The position numbers were made by a program, and so were the translations under genes. Shown piece by piece: positions 26,906-35,511 of a stretch of DNA of 64,000 nt; the first letter of the stretch is position 1, and each line of letters begins with the position of its first letter. Source of the DNA: Streptomyces sp. JH14 (lineage in GTDB: Bacteria > Actinomycetota > Actinomycetes > Streptomycetales > Streptomycetaceae). Location of the stretch: assembly GCF_029428675.1 (NCBI RefSeq), contig NZ_JAJNEL010000001.1, forward strand, positions 62,001 through 126,000. The letters are read 5' to 3'. Under the pieces are notes generated by a model. That model was not told the origin of the DNA and searched no databases. It was given only the letters and a program-made list of their open reading frames with translations.

Positions 26906-28210
26906 GTGCGCACAGAGAAGCAGCATGCCAGAAGGCGGGGCGGACGGGCAGCCGCCTCGTTCGTCGCGGTCGTCTCATTGATCGCCGCGGCGCTCACCGC
27001 GCTGTTCGGCACCGGCTCGGCCACAGCCGCGCCTGCAGCGGGCTCGTACAGCCTGTCGAACGCCGGAAGCGGACTGTGTCTGGAGGTTCCCGGCTCGGGA
27101 ACGTCCGACGGCGTCCAGCTCGGCCAGAACACCTGCACCGGCGCCGCCCACCAGACATGGCGGCTCACGGCCTCCGGGAGCGGCTACACACTGACCGCCT
27201 CGCACAGCAGCAAGTGCGCCGGGGTGCGTGGTGCCTCCACCAGCGCCGGCAAGGCGGTGGAGCAGCAGACTTGCAGCGGCGCCCCCAGTCAGGTGTGGAC
27301 GCTCACTCCGGTCAGCGGCAACACCTACCAGGTCGTCAACAGCAACGGCGGCAAGTGCCTCAACACGAAGGACAGTTCGACGGCCGCCGGGGCCCTGGTC
27401 CAGCAGAACTCCTGCGACTCGGTGACGAGCAAGCGCTGGACCTTCACCGCGGCCGGCTCGGTCCCCACCGATCCTCCGACCACACCTCCCACGACGCCGC
27501 CCACCACACCCGGAGCGCCGCCCGCATGGCCCACCGCCAACGGCAGCCAGGCCGTGTCGGCGACCATCTCGGTGTCCGGCACCTACGACGGAGGCCTGAA
27601 GCGCTTCTACGGCAGCGGTGACCTGGGCAGCGACGGCCAGGACGAGGACCAGCCGGCCATGTTCGAACTGGCGGACGGCGCCACGCTGCAGAACGTCATC
27701 CTCGGTGCTCCGGCGGCCGACGGCGTTCACTGCCTCGGCGCCTGCACGCTCAAGAACGTGTGGTGGGAGGACGTGGGCGAGGACGCCGCCACTTTCCTCG
27801 GCAGCTCCTCCTCGCTGGTGCGCACGGTCGACGGCGGCGGCGCGAGGCTGGCGGACGACAAGGTGTTCCAGCACAACGGCGGCGGCACCCTGATCATCAA
27901 GAACTTCCAGGTCTCGGACTTCGGCAAGCTGTACCGCTCGTGCGGCAACTGCTCCACGATGTACGGCCGGCACGTCGAGGTACAGAATGTCTGGGTCACC
28001 TCGCCGGGCGACACCATCGTCGGCATCAACACCAACTACGGCGACACGGCGCGGTTCTCCGGCATCACGATCTATGACGACGCAGATGCCGATATCGACA
28101 TCTGCACCAAGTACAAGGGTGTGACGAGCGGCGAGCCGACCAAGATCGGCACCGGAGCGGACGGCACCAACTGCATCTACTCCCCCTCGGACATCACCTA
28201 CGTCGACTGA
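26906..28210 (+). CDS. secreted pectate lyase (PL3) with N-terminal ricin-type lectin domain
   Basis: A 434-residue protein from GTG, with GAAAGGA upstream. Signal peptide to about residue 45 (SATAAPAAG). A ricin-B-type domain (about 46-185) has QxW repeats QTWRL, QVWTL and a KRWTF variant. A Pro/Thr linker (PPTTPPTTPPTTPGAPP) joins it to the catalytic part (about 205-434) with VHCLGACTLKNVWWEDVGED and LYRSCGNCSTMYGRHVEV, the signature of family 3 pectate lyases, which cleave polygalacturonate with calcium. The lectin domain probably targets plant cell-wall glycans. Monocistronic, followed by a strong terminator. Confidence 0.93.
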   Translation: MRTEKQHARRRGGRAAASFVAVVSLIAAALTALFGTGSATAAPAAGSYSLSNAGSGLCLEVPGSGTSDGVQLGQNTCTGAAHQTWRLTASGSGYTLTASHSSKCAGVRGASTSAGKAVEQQTCSGAPSQVWTLTPVSGNTYQVVNSNGGKCLNTKDSSTAAGALVQQNSCDSVTSKRWTFTAAGSVPTDPPTTPPTTPPTTPGAPPAWPTANGSQAVSATISVSGTYDGGLKRFYGSGDLGSDGQDEDQPAMFELADGATLQNVILGAPAADGVHCLGACTLKNVWWEDVGEDAATFLGSSSSLVRTVDGGGARLADDKVFQHNGGGTLIIKNFQVSDFGKLYRSCGNCSTMYGRHVEVQNVWVTSPGDTIVGINTNYGDTARFSGITIYDDADADIDICTKYKGVTSGEPTKIGTGADGTNCIYSPSDITYVD

Positions 28211-28235
28211 CGCGACCTGTTTCGCCACCTGACAG

Positions 28236-28275
28236 GAGGCCCGCCCCGGTTCGGCGAATTCCCGGGGCGGGCCTC
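28236..28275 (+). terminator. strong hairpin terminator after the pectate lyase
   Basis: GAGGCCCGCCCCGG (28236-28249) and CCGGGGCGGGCCTC (28262-28275) form a perfect 14-bp stem, 12-base loop, followed by TTCATTC. Confidence 0.85.
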
Positions 28276-28336
28276 TTCATTCACCGGTACCGGGAGAGCC
28301 GCGGTGCTTGAGTGGTTCAGCCGTCCGGTCTCCCCC

Positions 28337-29458
28337 TCACACGGGCTTCGGCCGTGGCCGGTGGATCGCCCCGGTGCTGTCGGCGAGCGGGGCGCCGGTG
28401 CCGCCCCAGCGCAGGGCGACGATCTCCGCCGCGATGGAGACGGCCACCTCCTCCGGGGTGCGGGCGCCGAGGTCGAGACCGATGGGTGAGCGCAGTCGCG
28501 CCAGTTCCGGCTCTCCGATTCCGGTCTCCCGCAGCCGCGCCAGGCGGTCGTCGTGGGTCCGGCGGCTGCCCATCACTCCGATGTACGCAGCCGGCCGGCG
28601 CAGGGCCACCTCCAGCAGCGGAACGTCGAACTTCGGGTCGTGCGTGAGGACGCACATGACGGTCCGCTCGTCGGTGTCCGTGGCACGCAGGTAGCGGTGC
28701 GGCCAGTCGACGACCACCTCCGCTCCGGCCGGGAAGCGCCGGGGGTCGGCGAAGGCCGGGCGTGCGTCGCAGACGGTGACCCGGTAGCCGAGGAACGCAC
28801 CGATCCGCGCGACCGCGGCGGCGAAGTCGATGGCGCCGAAGACGAGCATGCGCGGTGGCGGGGCGAACGACTGCAGGAACACGGTGACATCGTCCTCACG
28901 CCGCTCGCCGCGCGCACCGTAGTGACGAAGGCCCGTTGCCCCCTGCGCCAGTTCGCCGCGTGCGTCGGCGGTGACGGCCGCGTCGAGGCCGGTGGTGCCG
29001 AGCGAGCCGGCCACGGTGTCCGGCCATACGGCCAGCGCGGCGCCGCGCGGGGCCGGGCCGTCGGTCACGGTGGCCATCACCACCGGACGGTGCTCGGCGA
29101 CCGATGCGGCCACCTCTCCGAACGCGGGGTCGGTCGCGGCCGACACGGGGCGCACCAGCAGGGTGATCTCGCCGCCGCAGGTGAGTCCGACGGCGAAGGC
29201 GTCCTCGGCGCTGTAGCCGAAGGTGCTGAGCTGCGCCCGGCCGGTCTCGACGACCTCCGTGGCCAGGTCGAGTACGGCTCCTTCGACGCAGCCGCCGGAG
29301 ACGCTGCCCGCGACTTCGCCGCCGGGGCCCACCGCCATCACCGCCCCGGGGCCGCGCGGCGCGCTGCGGGTGACGGCGACGACCGTGGCGAGGCCGAATG
29401 GTTCCCCGGAGGCGTACCAGCGGCGCAACGCCGGGAGGATCTCACGCATGGCGCTCAC
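28337..29458 (-). CDS. XdhC/CoxI-family molybdenum-cofactor maturation protein
   Basis: A 373-residue protein. The N-terminal XdhC/CoxF domain reads ATVVAVTRSAPRGPGAVMAV and SVSGGCVEGAVLDLA; the C-terminal Rossmann domain reads MLVFGAIDFAAAVARIGAFLGYRVTVCDARP and ends with YIGVMGSRRTHDDRLARLRETG and SPIGLDLGARTPEEVAVSIAAEI. The family inserts sulfurated molybdenum cofactor into xanthine-dehydrogenase-type enzymes. GTG start chosen because GGAGG lies 13 bases upstream; the ATG at 29449 is an alternative. The partner enzyme survives only as a remnant just upstream. Confidence 0.9.
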   Translation of the reverse strand: MSAMREILPALRRWYASGEPFGLATVVAVTRSAPRGPGAVMAVGPGGEVAGSVSGGCVEGAVLDLATEVVETGRAQLSTFGYSAEDAFAVGLTCGGEITLLVRPVSAATDPAFGEVAASVAEHRPVVMATVTDGPAPRGAALAVWPDTVAGSLGTTGLDAAVTADARGELAQGATGLRHYGARGERREDDVTVFLQSFAPPPRMLVFGAIDFAAAVARIGAFLGYRVTVCDARPAFADPRRFPAGAEVVVDWPHRYLRATDTDERTVMCVLTHDPKFDVPLLEVALRRPAAYIGVMGSRRTHDDRLARLRETGIGEPELARLRSPIGLDLGARTPEEVAVSIAAEIVALRWGGTGAPLADSTGAIHRPRPKPV

Positions 29459-29493
29459 CGTCCGCGCGTGCCTCCTGCGCGCCCGTCACCCTG

Positions 29494-29655
29494 TCACACC
29501 CTGCCGGCCGCGGCCGGCGCCGCACCGCCGGCGAGCACCCGTGCCAGGTGCTCGCGGTACTCGGCCGGCCCGACCGGCCGGACGCAGGACGGGTGCCCTG
29601 GGCGGCCTCTTCGGCGGCCCGTGCCACGACGTGCGGATCCGTGCCCGCCCTCGGT
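29494..29655 (-). pseudogene. C-terminal remnant of an xdh-type FAD-binding subunit
   Basis: Minus-strand translation gives GTDPHVVARAAEEAAQGTRPAS in one frame and then, after a shift near 29570, AEYREHLARVLAGGAAPAAAG in another, ending at a stop at 29494. Both match the C-terminal helix region of FAD-binding subunits of the xanthine/CO dehydrogenase family, in the right order and spacing. The rest of that gene is absent: the DUF1876 gene ends immediately upstream. A deletion that removed the enzyme and left xdhC is inferred. Confidence 0.6.
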
Positions 29656-29696
29656 CGGGGACCCGGTTCATGTGACGTCTGCATCCGCCTACGGCT

Positions 29697-29996
29697 TCAG
29701 CTCGTCACATCCGTCCAGGCGTAGGGCTTGCTGATGGGGCCTTTCGCGGGTCCGGCTCCCACCGCCTCCATTTCGTGGTCGGCCGCTCTCATCAGCTGGC
29801 CGGCCACATCCTTCATGGCGCGGCTCGCCGCGAGTTCGTCACCGATGGTGGGGATGTCCACGTCCTGCGGGTTGCAGCGGGCCACCCCGTGGCCGGTGAG
29901 TTTCCCTGAGCCGGTGTCCAGCACGGCTTCTGCCTTGGTCGTGCCGTTGTCCTCGGACAGGTCGAGGTGGACGTTCCATTCGTGTGTGCGTGTCAT
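29697..29996 (-). CDS. DUF1876 small protein
   Basis: A 99-residue protein starting MTRTHEWNVHLDLSEDNGTT, with KAEAVLDTGSGKLTGHGVAR and AMKDVAGQLMRAADHEMEAV, the fold of the actinobacterial DUF1876 (dsRBD-like) family. Function unknown; members are abundant during stress or stationary phase in some actinobacteria. A GAGG ribosome-site candidate precedes ATG. Divergent from the SpoIIE phosphatase gene. Confidence 0.85.
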   Translation of the reverse strand: MTRTHEWNVHLDLSEDNGTTKAEAVLDTGSGKLTGHGVARCNPQDVDIPTIGDELAASRAMKDVAGQLMRAADHEMEAVGAGPAKGPISKPYAWTDVTS

Positions 29997-30258
29997 AGCG
30001 CACCTCCCTCATCCGCGTCCGGCCACGGTGCGCCGCCACGACGCGGTCCTCTACTCAGCATCCACCCGGCCGGGCCGGTCCGCGCGCTCCGGACGGGCTC
30101 CGTCACGGTGGCTCGCCCTGCACCGAGGGCACCGCCGAAATATGATGCAAGGGGCAAGTGCCACCGAGGGCCTCCCGGAATGCCGGCAGGCGTCCCGGAC
30201 ACCCGTGCCGTCAGGCCCTGCGTTGCGGCTCGCGAACGAATGCACCGTGGAGCGGCCC

Positions 30259-31092
30259 ATGAACCGGCGTCGTGCTCGCCGTTCCGCCAGTGCCGAGGAG
30301 CTGCTCACCACACTGCAGAAGCTCACCGCGCGGGCGCGTCACGAGGTCCAGGTGCATCAGGCGCGGGTGGAGCTGGCCGAGGCGCTGCAGCGCGAGACGC
30401 TGCCCGGCAGTCTCCCTGCGCTCCCGGGTCTGCAGACCGCAGCCCGCTACTCGCCGGCCCGCAGCGGTCTGAACATCGGCGGCGACTGGTACGACGGTTT
30501 CCGGCTGCCGGACGGCACGCTCGCCTTCGCCATCGGTGACGTCCAGGGCCATGATGTCGAGGCTGCCGCCTTCATGGGGCAGATCCGGATCGCCATGCGG
30601 GCGATTGCCGCCACCACCGCGGATCCGGGCGAGATCATGGCCCGCACCAACGACCTGTTGCTGTCGATCGGCTCCACGCTCCTGGCGACCTGCACATTCG
30701 TCCGGCTCGACCCCCGCGCCCGGGAGCTGCGCACCGCCCGGGCCGGTCACGTGGCCGCCGTCTGGGCGGCGGTCGACGGACGGTCGGGCATCGCCCAGGA
30801 CGAGGGCGGCCTGCCACTGGGTATCCAGGCGGAGCAGGAGTATCCGGTCACCCGGCACCGGCTGACCGCACCGGGGGCGTTCGTGCTCGTCACCGACGGT
30901 GTCGTCGAAGGGCGGTCGTTGCCGATCGACGAGGGATTGGAGGCGGTGATGCGGCTGGTGACGGCGCACGTGTCGGCCGCGGCCGAGCGGCTCGCCGACG
31001 AGGTGATGCGGACGGCGGAGCGTACCGGTCACGAGGACGACGCCGCCGTTCTCGTCCTGCGCCACAACGGCTTCCCCGGCGGCGCCGGGTGA
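30259..31092 (+). CDS. SpoIIE-type PP2C phosphatase
   Basis: About 277 residues from MNRRRARRSASAEELL; GTGGAG lies 7 bases upstream. In-frame starts 12 and about 117 bases earlier are possible. An N-terminal helix (LTARARHEVQVHQARVELAE) leads into the phosphatase domain: LNIGGDWYDGFRLPDG, AIGDVQGHDVEAAAFMGQ, RTARAGHVAAVW, FVLVTDGVVEGR and GHEDDAAVLVL, with all metal ligands present. It has no PAS or GAF sensor, so its input must come through another protein or the helix. The targets are phosphorylated anti-sigma antagonists in this family. Confidence 0.92.
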   Translation: MNRRRARRSASAEELLTTLQKLTARARHEVQVHQARVELAEALQRETLPGSLPALPGLQTAARYSPARSGLNIGGDWYDGFRLPDGTLAFAIGDVQGHDVEAAAFMGQIRIAMRAIAATTADPGEIMARTNDLLLSIGSTLLATCTFVRLDPRARELRTARAGHVAAVWAAVDGRSGIAQDEGGLPLGIQAEQEYPVTRHRLTAPGAFVLVTDGVVEGRSLPIDEGLEAVMRLVTAHVSAAAERLADEVMRTAERTGHEDDAAVLVLRHNGFPGGAG

Positions 31093-31149
31093 GCCGGACG
31101 CCGGGGCGGAGCGTGTCACACAGCGGCGACTCCGTGGCCCCGGTGTCTG

Positions 31150-32160
31150 ATGAGTTCTGTGATCCGCAGCCAGGAAACCAGACGCAAGGCATCCGCCGCT
31201 CTGCGCATCCTGGGCGTCGCCGCCGCTTATTACGGGGCAGGGGAGATCGGCCTGCTCAGACGGGTGACCATCCACGGCGCCACCGTGACACCGCTCTGGC
31301 CGTCGACGGGTATCGCCGTGGGCTGCCTGCTGTACCTGGGCATCGGCATCTGGCCCGGCATCACTCTCGGCTCCCTGGTCAGCAGCGCCACACTCGCCGA
31401 CTCGCTCACCCTCTCCGACTTCGGCATCGTGGCCGGCAACACCCTGGCTCCCGTCTGCTCGTACCTCATGCTCCGCAGGTTCGGGTTCCGGATCGAGCTG
31501 GACCGGCTGCGCGACGGTGTCGTCCTGGTGTTTCTCGGCGCGCTGGCCGGCATGCTGATCAGCGCAACGGTGGGCACCGTGCTCTTCGTACTCGACGGCA
31601 AACTGCCCGTCCGCCACTTCTGGCCGGTCTGGGCGGCGTACTGGGCGGGGGACGCCATGGGCGTGCTGGTGGTCACCCCGGTACTGCTCGTCCTGCGCAA
31701 GGCGCGGTTGCCCCGGGCCGGCGACAGATGGCTGGAGGCGACCGCGCTCGCGGTCGCCTCCGTCGCCATCGGGCTGCTGGCCACCAGGAGCGAACTCTCC
31801 CTGTTCTACCTGGTGTTCCCGCTGCTCATCTGGGCCGCCCTGCGCTTTCAGCTGGCGGGAAGCGCGCCCGTTGCCCTGCTGGTGTCCGTCCTGGCGGTCC
31901 TCTCGGCGACGGAGGGCGTGGGACCGTTCGCCGGGCACACCCTCCTGGAGGTCATGCTCAATCTGGCGATCTTCAACGGATCCGTGGCGCTCACCGCGCT
32001 GCTGCTGGCAGCGATCGTCACCGAGAGCATGAACGTCCGGCGCCGGATCGAGCAGGCCTGCGACGACCTGGCCGAGGTGGTGGACCAACTCGCGCCGGGC
32101 CGGTCGGCGGCCGCGTGGCCGTCGCGGTACGAGCACCGGCGCAACAGCCACGGACCGTGA
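31150..32160 (+). CDS. MASE1-domain membrane protein without output domain
   Basis: A 336-residue protein with about eight membrane helices matching the MASE1 sensor domain (LGVAAAYYGAGEIGLL, TPLWPSTGIAVGCLLYLG, VWAAYWAGDAMGVLVVTP). In most proteins MASE1 is followed by a GGDEF, kinase or phosphatase domain; here the chain stops after a short polar tail of about 40 residues (VRRRIEQACDDLAEVVDQL). It lies 57 bases after the SpoIIE phosphatase gene on the same strand, so the two may act as a split sensor-phosphatase. A small terminator follows. Confidence 0.85.
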   Translation: MSSVIRSQETRRKASAALRILGVAAAYYGAGEIGLLRRVTIHGATVTPLWPSTGIAVGCLLYLGIGIWPGITLGSLVSSATLADSLTLSDFGIVAGNTLAPVCSYLMLRRFGFRIELDRLRDGVVLVFLGALAGMLISATVGTVLFVLDGKLPVRHFWPVWAAYWAGDAMGVLVVTPVLLVLRKARLPRAGDRWLEATALAVASVAIGLLATRSELSLFYLVFPLLIWAALRFQLAGSAPVALLVSVLAVLSATEGVGPFAGHTLLEVMLNLAIFNGSVALTALLLAAIVTESMNVRRRIEQACDDLAEVVDQLAPGRSAAAWPSRYEHRRNSHGP

Positions 32161-32179
32161 GCGGGGCAGTGTCCCGCTC
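32159..32179 (+). terminator. hairpin terminator
   Basis: GAGCGGG (32159-32165) and CCCGCTC (32173-32179) pair over 7 bp with a 7-base loop, then TTTG; it overlaps the last base pair of the MASE1 stop codon. Confidence 0.5.
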
Positions 32180-32217
32180 TTTGCGGACACAAAGGTGAGA
32201 TCCCCGTACGTCACTGC

Positions 32218-33486
32218 TCATGCCTGCGGGAAGTGGCGGTCCAGAAAAGCGTTGCGGAACATGCCCGTCGGGTCGTACCGGGCCATCAGCTTCTCGAACT
32301 CGGCGTACTGCCCGTACAGCGTGCGCAGCGTCTCGGGCGCGGTCGTGAACACCTTGCCCCAATGCGGCCGGGCACCGAACGGTGCCAGTGCCTCCTCGAT
32401 CGCCCTCAGCACCGGAGTGACGGCCTCGGTGTCCGGCGCCCAGGTGAAGTGGAAGGCCACGGAGTCCCTTCCGCTCGCCGGGCTCAGCCACAGGTCGTCG
32501 CGGGCCACCGTGCGGATCTCGCTGACCAGGAGCAGGGGTGCGATCCGGTCCCGGATCCGGTCCAGCGCCTCGAAGGCGGCCGCGGCGTCGCGCCGCGCCA
32601 CGAAGTACTCCGACTGCAGCTCGTCCCCGTTGCTCGGGGTGAACTCCAGCCGGAAGTGCGGCAGGCGCTTGTGCCATGCGCCGGGAACACCCTGTTGCCG
32701 GGTGCAGTTCTCGGCCGGCATGCCCGGGATGGGGTGGCGTGCTCCGTCCGCGAGCCGGGCGCCGAGCCACTCGTCAGGGGCCGGCCGCACCCCGTCCGCA
32801 CCGACCTGCCGCTTGAGCCAGACCTGATTGACGGGGCCGCCGCGCCAGTCGGTGAAGAGGCTGACGCTGTACGCGGCCGACATCACCTCGTCGAACCCGG
32901 CTCCGTCGGCGATCTGGGACTGCGGCAGGTCCTCGTAGACCCACTGCTGCACATCGAAGGCGGGCACCAGGTCCAGCGTCAGCCGGGTCACCACTCCCAG
33001 GGCGCCCAGGGCGACCACCGCTCCGGGGAAGTCCGCGTCGCCGCGGGCCAGCCGTACCGGGGATCCGTCGGCCGTGACCATCTCCAGCGCCCCGACCGCA
33101 CCGGCGATCGAGCGGTTGCCCACGCCCGAGCCGTGTGTTCCGGTCGCGCAAGCGCCGGCCACCGAGATGTGCGGAAGCGAACCCAGGTTGTGCAGGGCGT
33201 AGCCGTTCTCGTGGAGCGCGCCGGCGAACTCCCCGAAGCGCAGGCCGGCGCTGACGGTGACTGCCTGCGCGTCCCGGTCGATCTCGACGGTGCGGGGCAG
33301 TCCGGCCACCGACACGAGGTCGCCGGCCGTGTCGGCGACGGTGCTGAAGGAGTGCCGGGTGCCCAGCGCCCGTGCCGTCGTGGCGCCGGCGATGATCTCT
33401 TGGAGCTCGGCCTCCGAGCGGGGGGTGCGCAGCCGCTGCGCACCGAAGGTGATGTTGCCGGCCCAGTTCTTCTCCGCGGGAGTCAC
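32218..33486 (-). CDS. aldO: alditol oxidase (VAO-type flavoprotein)
   Basis: A 422-residue protein from GTG (VTPAEKNWAGNITFG). It follows the known Streptomyces alditol oxidase closely: ALGTRHSFSTVAD contains the His that carries covalent FAD, LPHISVAGACATGTHGSGVGN is the FAD loop, then AAYSVSLFTDWRGGPVNQVWLKR, HFRLEFTPSNGDELQSEY and ARPHWGKVFT. The enzyme oxidises the terminal hydroxyl of xylitol, sorbitol or related polyols with oxygen, giving the aldose and hydrogen peroxide. GAGGGA ribosome site. Monocistronic, divergent from the exopolysaccharide locus. Confidence 0.93.
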   Translation of the reverse strand: MTPAEKNWAGNITFGAQRLRTPRSEAELQEIIAGATTARALGTRHSFSTVADTAGDLVSVAGLPRTVEIDRDAQAVTVSAGLRFGEFAGALHENGYALHNLGSLPHISVAGACATGTHGSGVGNRSIAGAVGALEMVTADGSPVRLARGDADFPGAVVALGALGVVTRLTLDLVPAFDVQQWVYEDLPQSQIADGAGFDEVMSAAYSVSLFTDWRGGPVNQVWLKRQVGADGVRPAPDEWLGARLADGARHPIPGMPAENCTRQQGVPGAWHKRLPHFRLEFTPSNGDELQSEYFVARRDAAAAFEALDRIRDRIAPLLLVSEIRTVARDDLWLSPASGRDSVAFHFTWAPDTEAVTPVLRAIEEALAPFGARPHWGKVFTTAPETLRTLYGQYAEFEKLMARYDPTGMFRNAFLDRHFPQA

Positions 33487-33819
33487 CGCACGTCCCTCTT
33501 TCGATCGTGGCCGGCCGTCGCCGCCCGGTGATCCATTCTCCCAGACGAGGCTGCGAAGGCCTGCAAGGCCTGGCGGGGAGGAGATGCAAGCGTGACATGT
33601 CCGCACAGAATCCCAGCGCGGAACCCCACAAATGCCACCACCCGTCCGCAGAAGCTGCGATCCAGCGCGGATCGGGACGAGTCCATGGGCTCGCCCCGTG
33701 TTCTGAACTTCACGAGAACTCCAGCGAAATGGCACGTGTGTGGATATCGTGCACCGAGCGAGGGCGCATCCGTCAGTCCATGGGATCGGCGGATGCGTCC
33801 CGTTTGTGGAGATGCAACT
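33487..33819. promoter_or_regulatory. divergent regulatory region at the edge of the exopolysaccharide locus
   Basis: About 330 bases with both promoters. An inverted repeat CGCATCCG (33765-33772) / CGGATGCG (33790-33797) with a 17-base spacer lies 23 bases before the phosphoglycosyltransferase start and may be a leader hairpin or operator. AT-richer sequence at 33700-33750 is a promoter candidate. Confidence 0.4.
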
Positions 33820-35394
33820 GTGACTGGGGGGTTCATGGGGCATGTCGAGCTACCCGAATCCGATATATCAAGGCCCGCGGGACTGGCGGGGGCGCCACGT
33901 CCGCGGACCGATGCACACCGGCCTCACAGCAAGGAACTCGAACAGCTGTGGAGGGCCCCGACCGTACAGCGCGACCGCTCCGACCAAGGGCGGGCACCGA
34001 AGAGAAGACCCGGGCGGCACCTGCCGCTCATCGTCTGTGCCGACCTCGTCGGCCTGGGGGTTCCGGCCTGGCTCGTCCTGCGCGCCTACGAGCAACAGCA
34101 GGCTCAACTCGCTGCGACGGTAGCCGCGTTGGCATGGTGCGGCGTCCGGGCGGTGGGTGGCCGCTACACGGACCGCCGGCCAGGGGGCTTCAGGGGGGCA
34201 CTGACCGCTCCGGGGGACTGGCTGCTGCTCATAGGCGTGCTTGCGGTTCTCACAACCGTGTTCAGGGAGCCGGTCCAGCCGGTCCAGCCGGTGACCGCGG
34301 TCGTGGCGCTGGTACCCGGCCTGCTGGTGACCGTCGTCGTGTCGACGGTGCGTCAACTCCCTTGGCCGGGAAGGAAGAATCACGCAGAACACCGGGTGCT
34401 GGTGGTCGGTGAGGCTCCGGGGGTGGAACGGGCGGTGCGGCTGCTCGGTTCCCGTTCGGACCACGCCTACACCGTGGTGGCCGTCGTCCCCGTCGGGGCG
34501 GCGACACTGGACTGCGAGGCTCCGGTGCCGGGACGGCTCGCACCCGCGCCGGCCGACGACGACGTGACGACGGTCCTGGGCGGAGCCTTCGCCCATGACG
34601 CGGACCTCGCGCTCGTCGTACCCGGACCGCAACTCTCCGGGGAGCGGCTGCGGCGGCTGTCCTGGGGGCTGCACGACGGCGGGCTCCAGTTGTCCGTGCT
34701 GTCGGACCTCTCGGAGATCGCGGCGGGCCGGGTCCGGCCGGCCTCCGCGGCCGGGCTGACGCTGCTGCACATCGTGCCGCCGCTGCGCCGGGGCCCGCAG
34801 ATGGCACTGAAGGCCGCGGTGGACCGTATCGGTGCGGCGCTCGGACTCGTGCTGCTGGCACCGCTGTTGCTCCTCGTAGGGGCGGCGATACGGCTCACCT
34901 CCGAGGGTCCGGTGTTCCACCGCCAGATCCGCCAGGGGCAGCACAACCAGCCGTTCACCATGTGGAAGTTCCGCACGATGGTGGAGGACGCCGAGACGCA
35001 CAAGGCGCAGCTGGCGACGGCGAACGAGAACGACGGCTTGATGTTCAAGATGCGGCGCGATCCCCGGGTGACACGGATCGGCAGGGTGCTGCGCCGGACG
35101 TCGGTCGACGAACTCCCGCAACTGTTCAATGTGGTCCGCGGCGAGATGTCACTGGTGGGTCCGCGCCCTCCCCTTCCGGAGGAGGTGTCACGGTACGACG
35201 AGCGCGAACTCAGGCGGCTCGCGGTCCGGCCCGGACTGACCGGCCTGTGGCAGGTCAGCGGACGCTCGGACCTGTCCTGGCAGGAGACCGTCTCGCTGGA
35301 CCTGTGGTACGTCGACAACTGGTCGGTGGCCACGGACCTGGGTCTCATGGCCCGCACGCTGCGCGCCGTCACCGACGGCCGCGGGGCCTACTGA
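33820..35394 (+). CDS. polyprenyl-phosphate phosphoglycosyltransferase initiating exopolysaccharide synthesis (WcaJ/CpsE type)
   Basis: About 524 residues from GTG with GGAGAT upstream; ATG at 33835 is an alternative. A cytosolic N-terminus of about 65 residues is followed by four membrane segments (LIVCADLVGLGVPAWLVL), a Rossmann-like middle part and the C-terminal bacterial sugar transferase domain: KAAVDRIGAALGLVLLAPLL (membrane), VFHRQIRQGQHNQPFTMWKF, RRTSVDELPQLFNVVRGEM, SLVGPRPPLPEEVSRYDERE, RPGLTGLWQVSGRSDLSW. It transfers a sugar-1-phosphate from a nucleotide sugar to undecaprenyl phosphate, the first step of Wzy-dependent polymers. Confidence 0.93.
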   Translation: MTGGFMGHVELPESDISRPAGLAGAPRPRTDAHRPHSKELEQLWRAPTVQRDRSDQGRAPKRRPGRHLPLIVCADLVGLGVPAWLVLRAYEQQQAQLAATVAALAWCGVRAVGGRYTDRRPGGFRGALTAPGDWLLLIGVLAVLTTVFREPVQPVQPVTAVVALVPGLLVTVVVSTVRQLPWPGRKNHAEHRVLVVGEAPGVERAVRLLGSRSDHAYTVVAVVPVGAATLDCEAPVPGRLAPAPADDDVTTVLGGAFAHDADLALVVPGPQLSGERLRRLSWGLHDGGLQLSVLSDLSEIAAGRVRPASAAGLTLLHIVPPLRRGPQMALKAAVDRIGAALGLVLLAPLLLLVGAAIRLTSEGPVFHRQIRQGQHNQPFTMWKFRTMVEDAETHKAQLATANENDGLMFKMRRDPRVTRIGRVLRRTSVDELPQLFNVVRGEMSLVGPRPPLPEEVSRYDERELRRLAVRPGLTGLWQVSGRSDLSWQETVSLDLWYVDNWSVATDLGLMARTLRAVTDGRGAY

Positions 35395-35441
35395 GAGCGG
35401 CGGGGACACCGGATGAGAGAAGTGAACCCCGGCCGGCCGTG

Positions 35442-35492
35442 CGGGGCCGGACGGGCGGGCGGTCGTCGTACTGCGGCGGCCGCCCGGCCCCG
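35442..35492. terminator. imperfect hairpin between convergent genes
   Basis: CGGGGCCGG plus GGCGG on the left pair with CCGCC and CGGCCCCG on the right, with one 3-base bulge, in the gap between the phosphoglycosyltransferase and GDP-fucose synthase stops. Confidence 0.4.
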
Positions 35493-35511
35493 GCGGACCG
35501 GGCGGACGATG

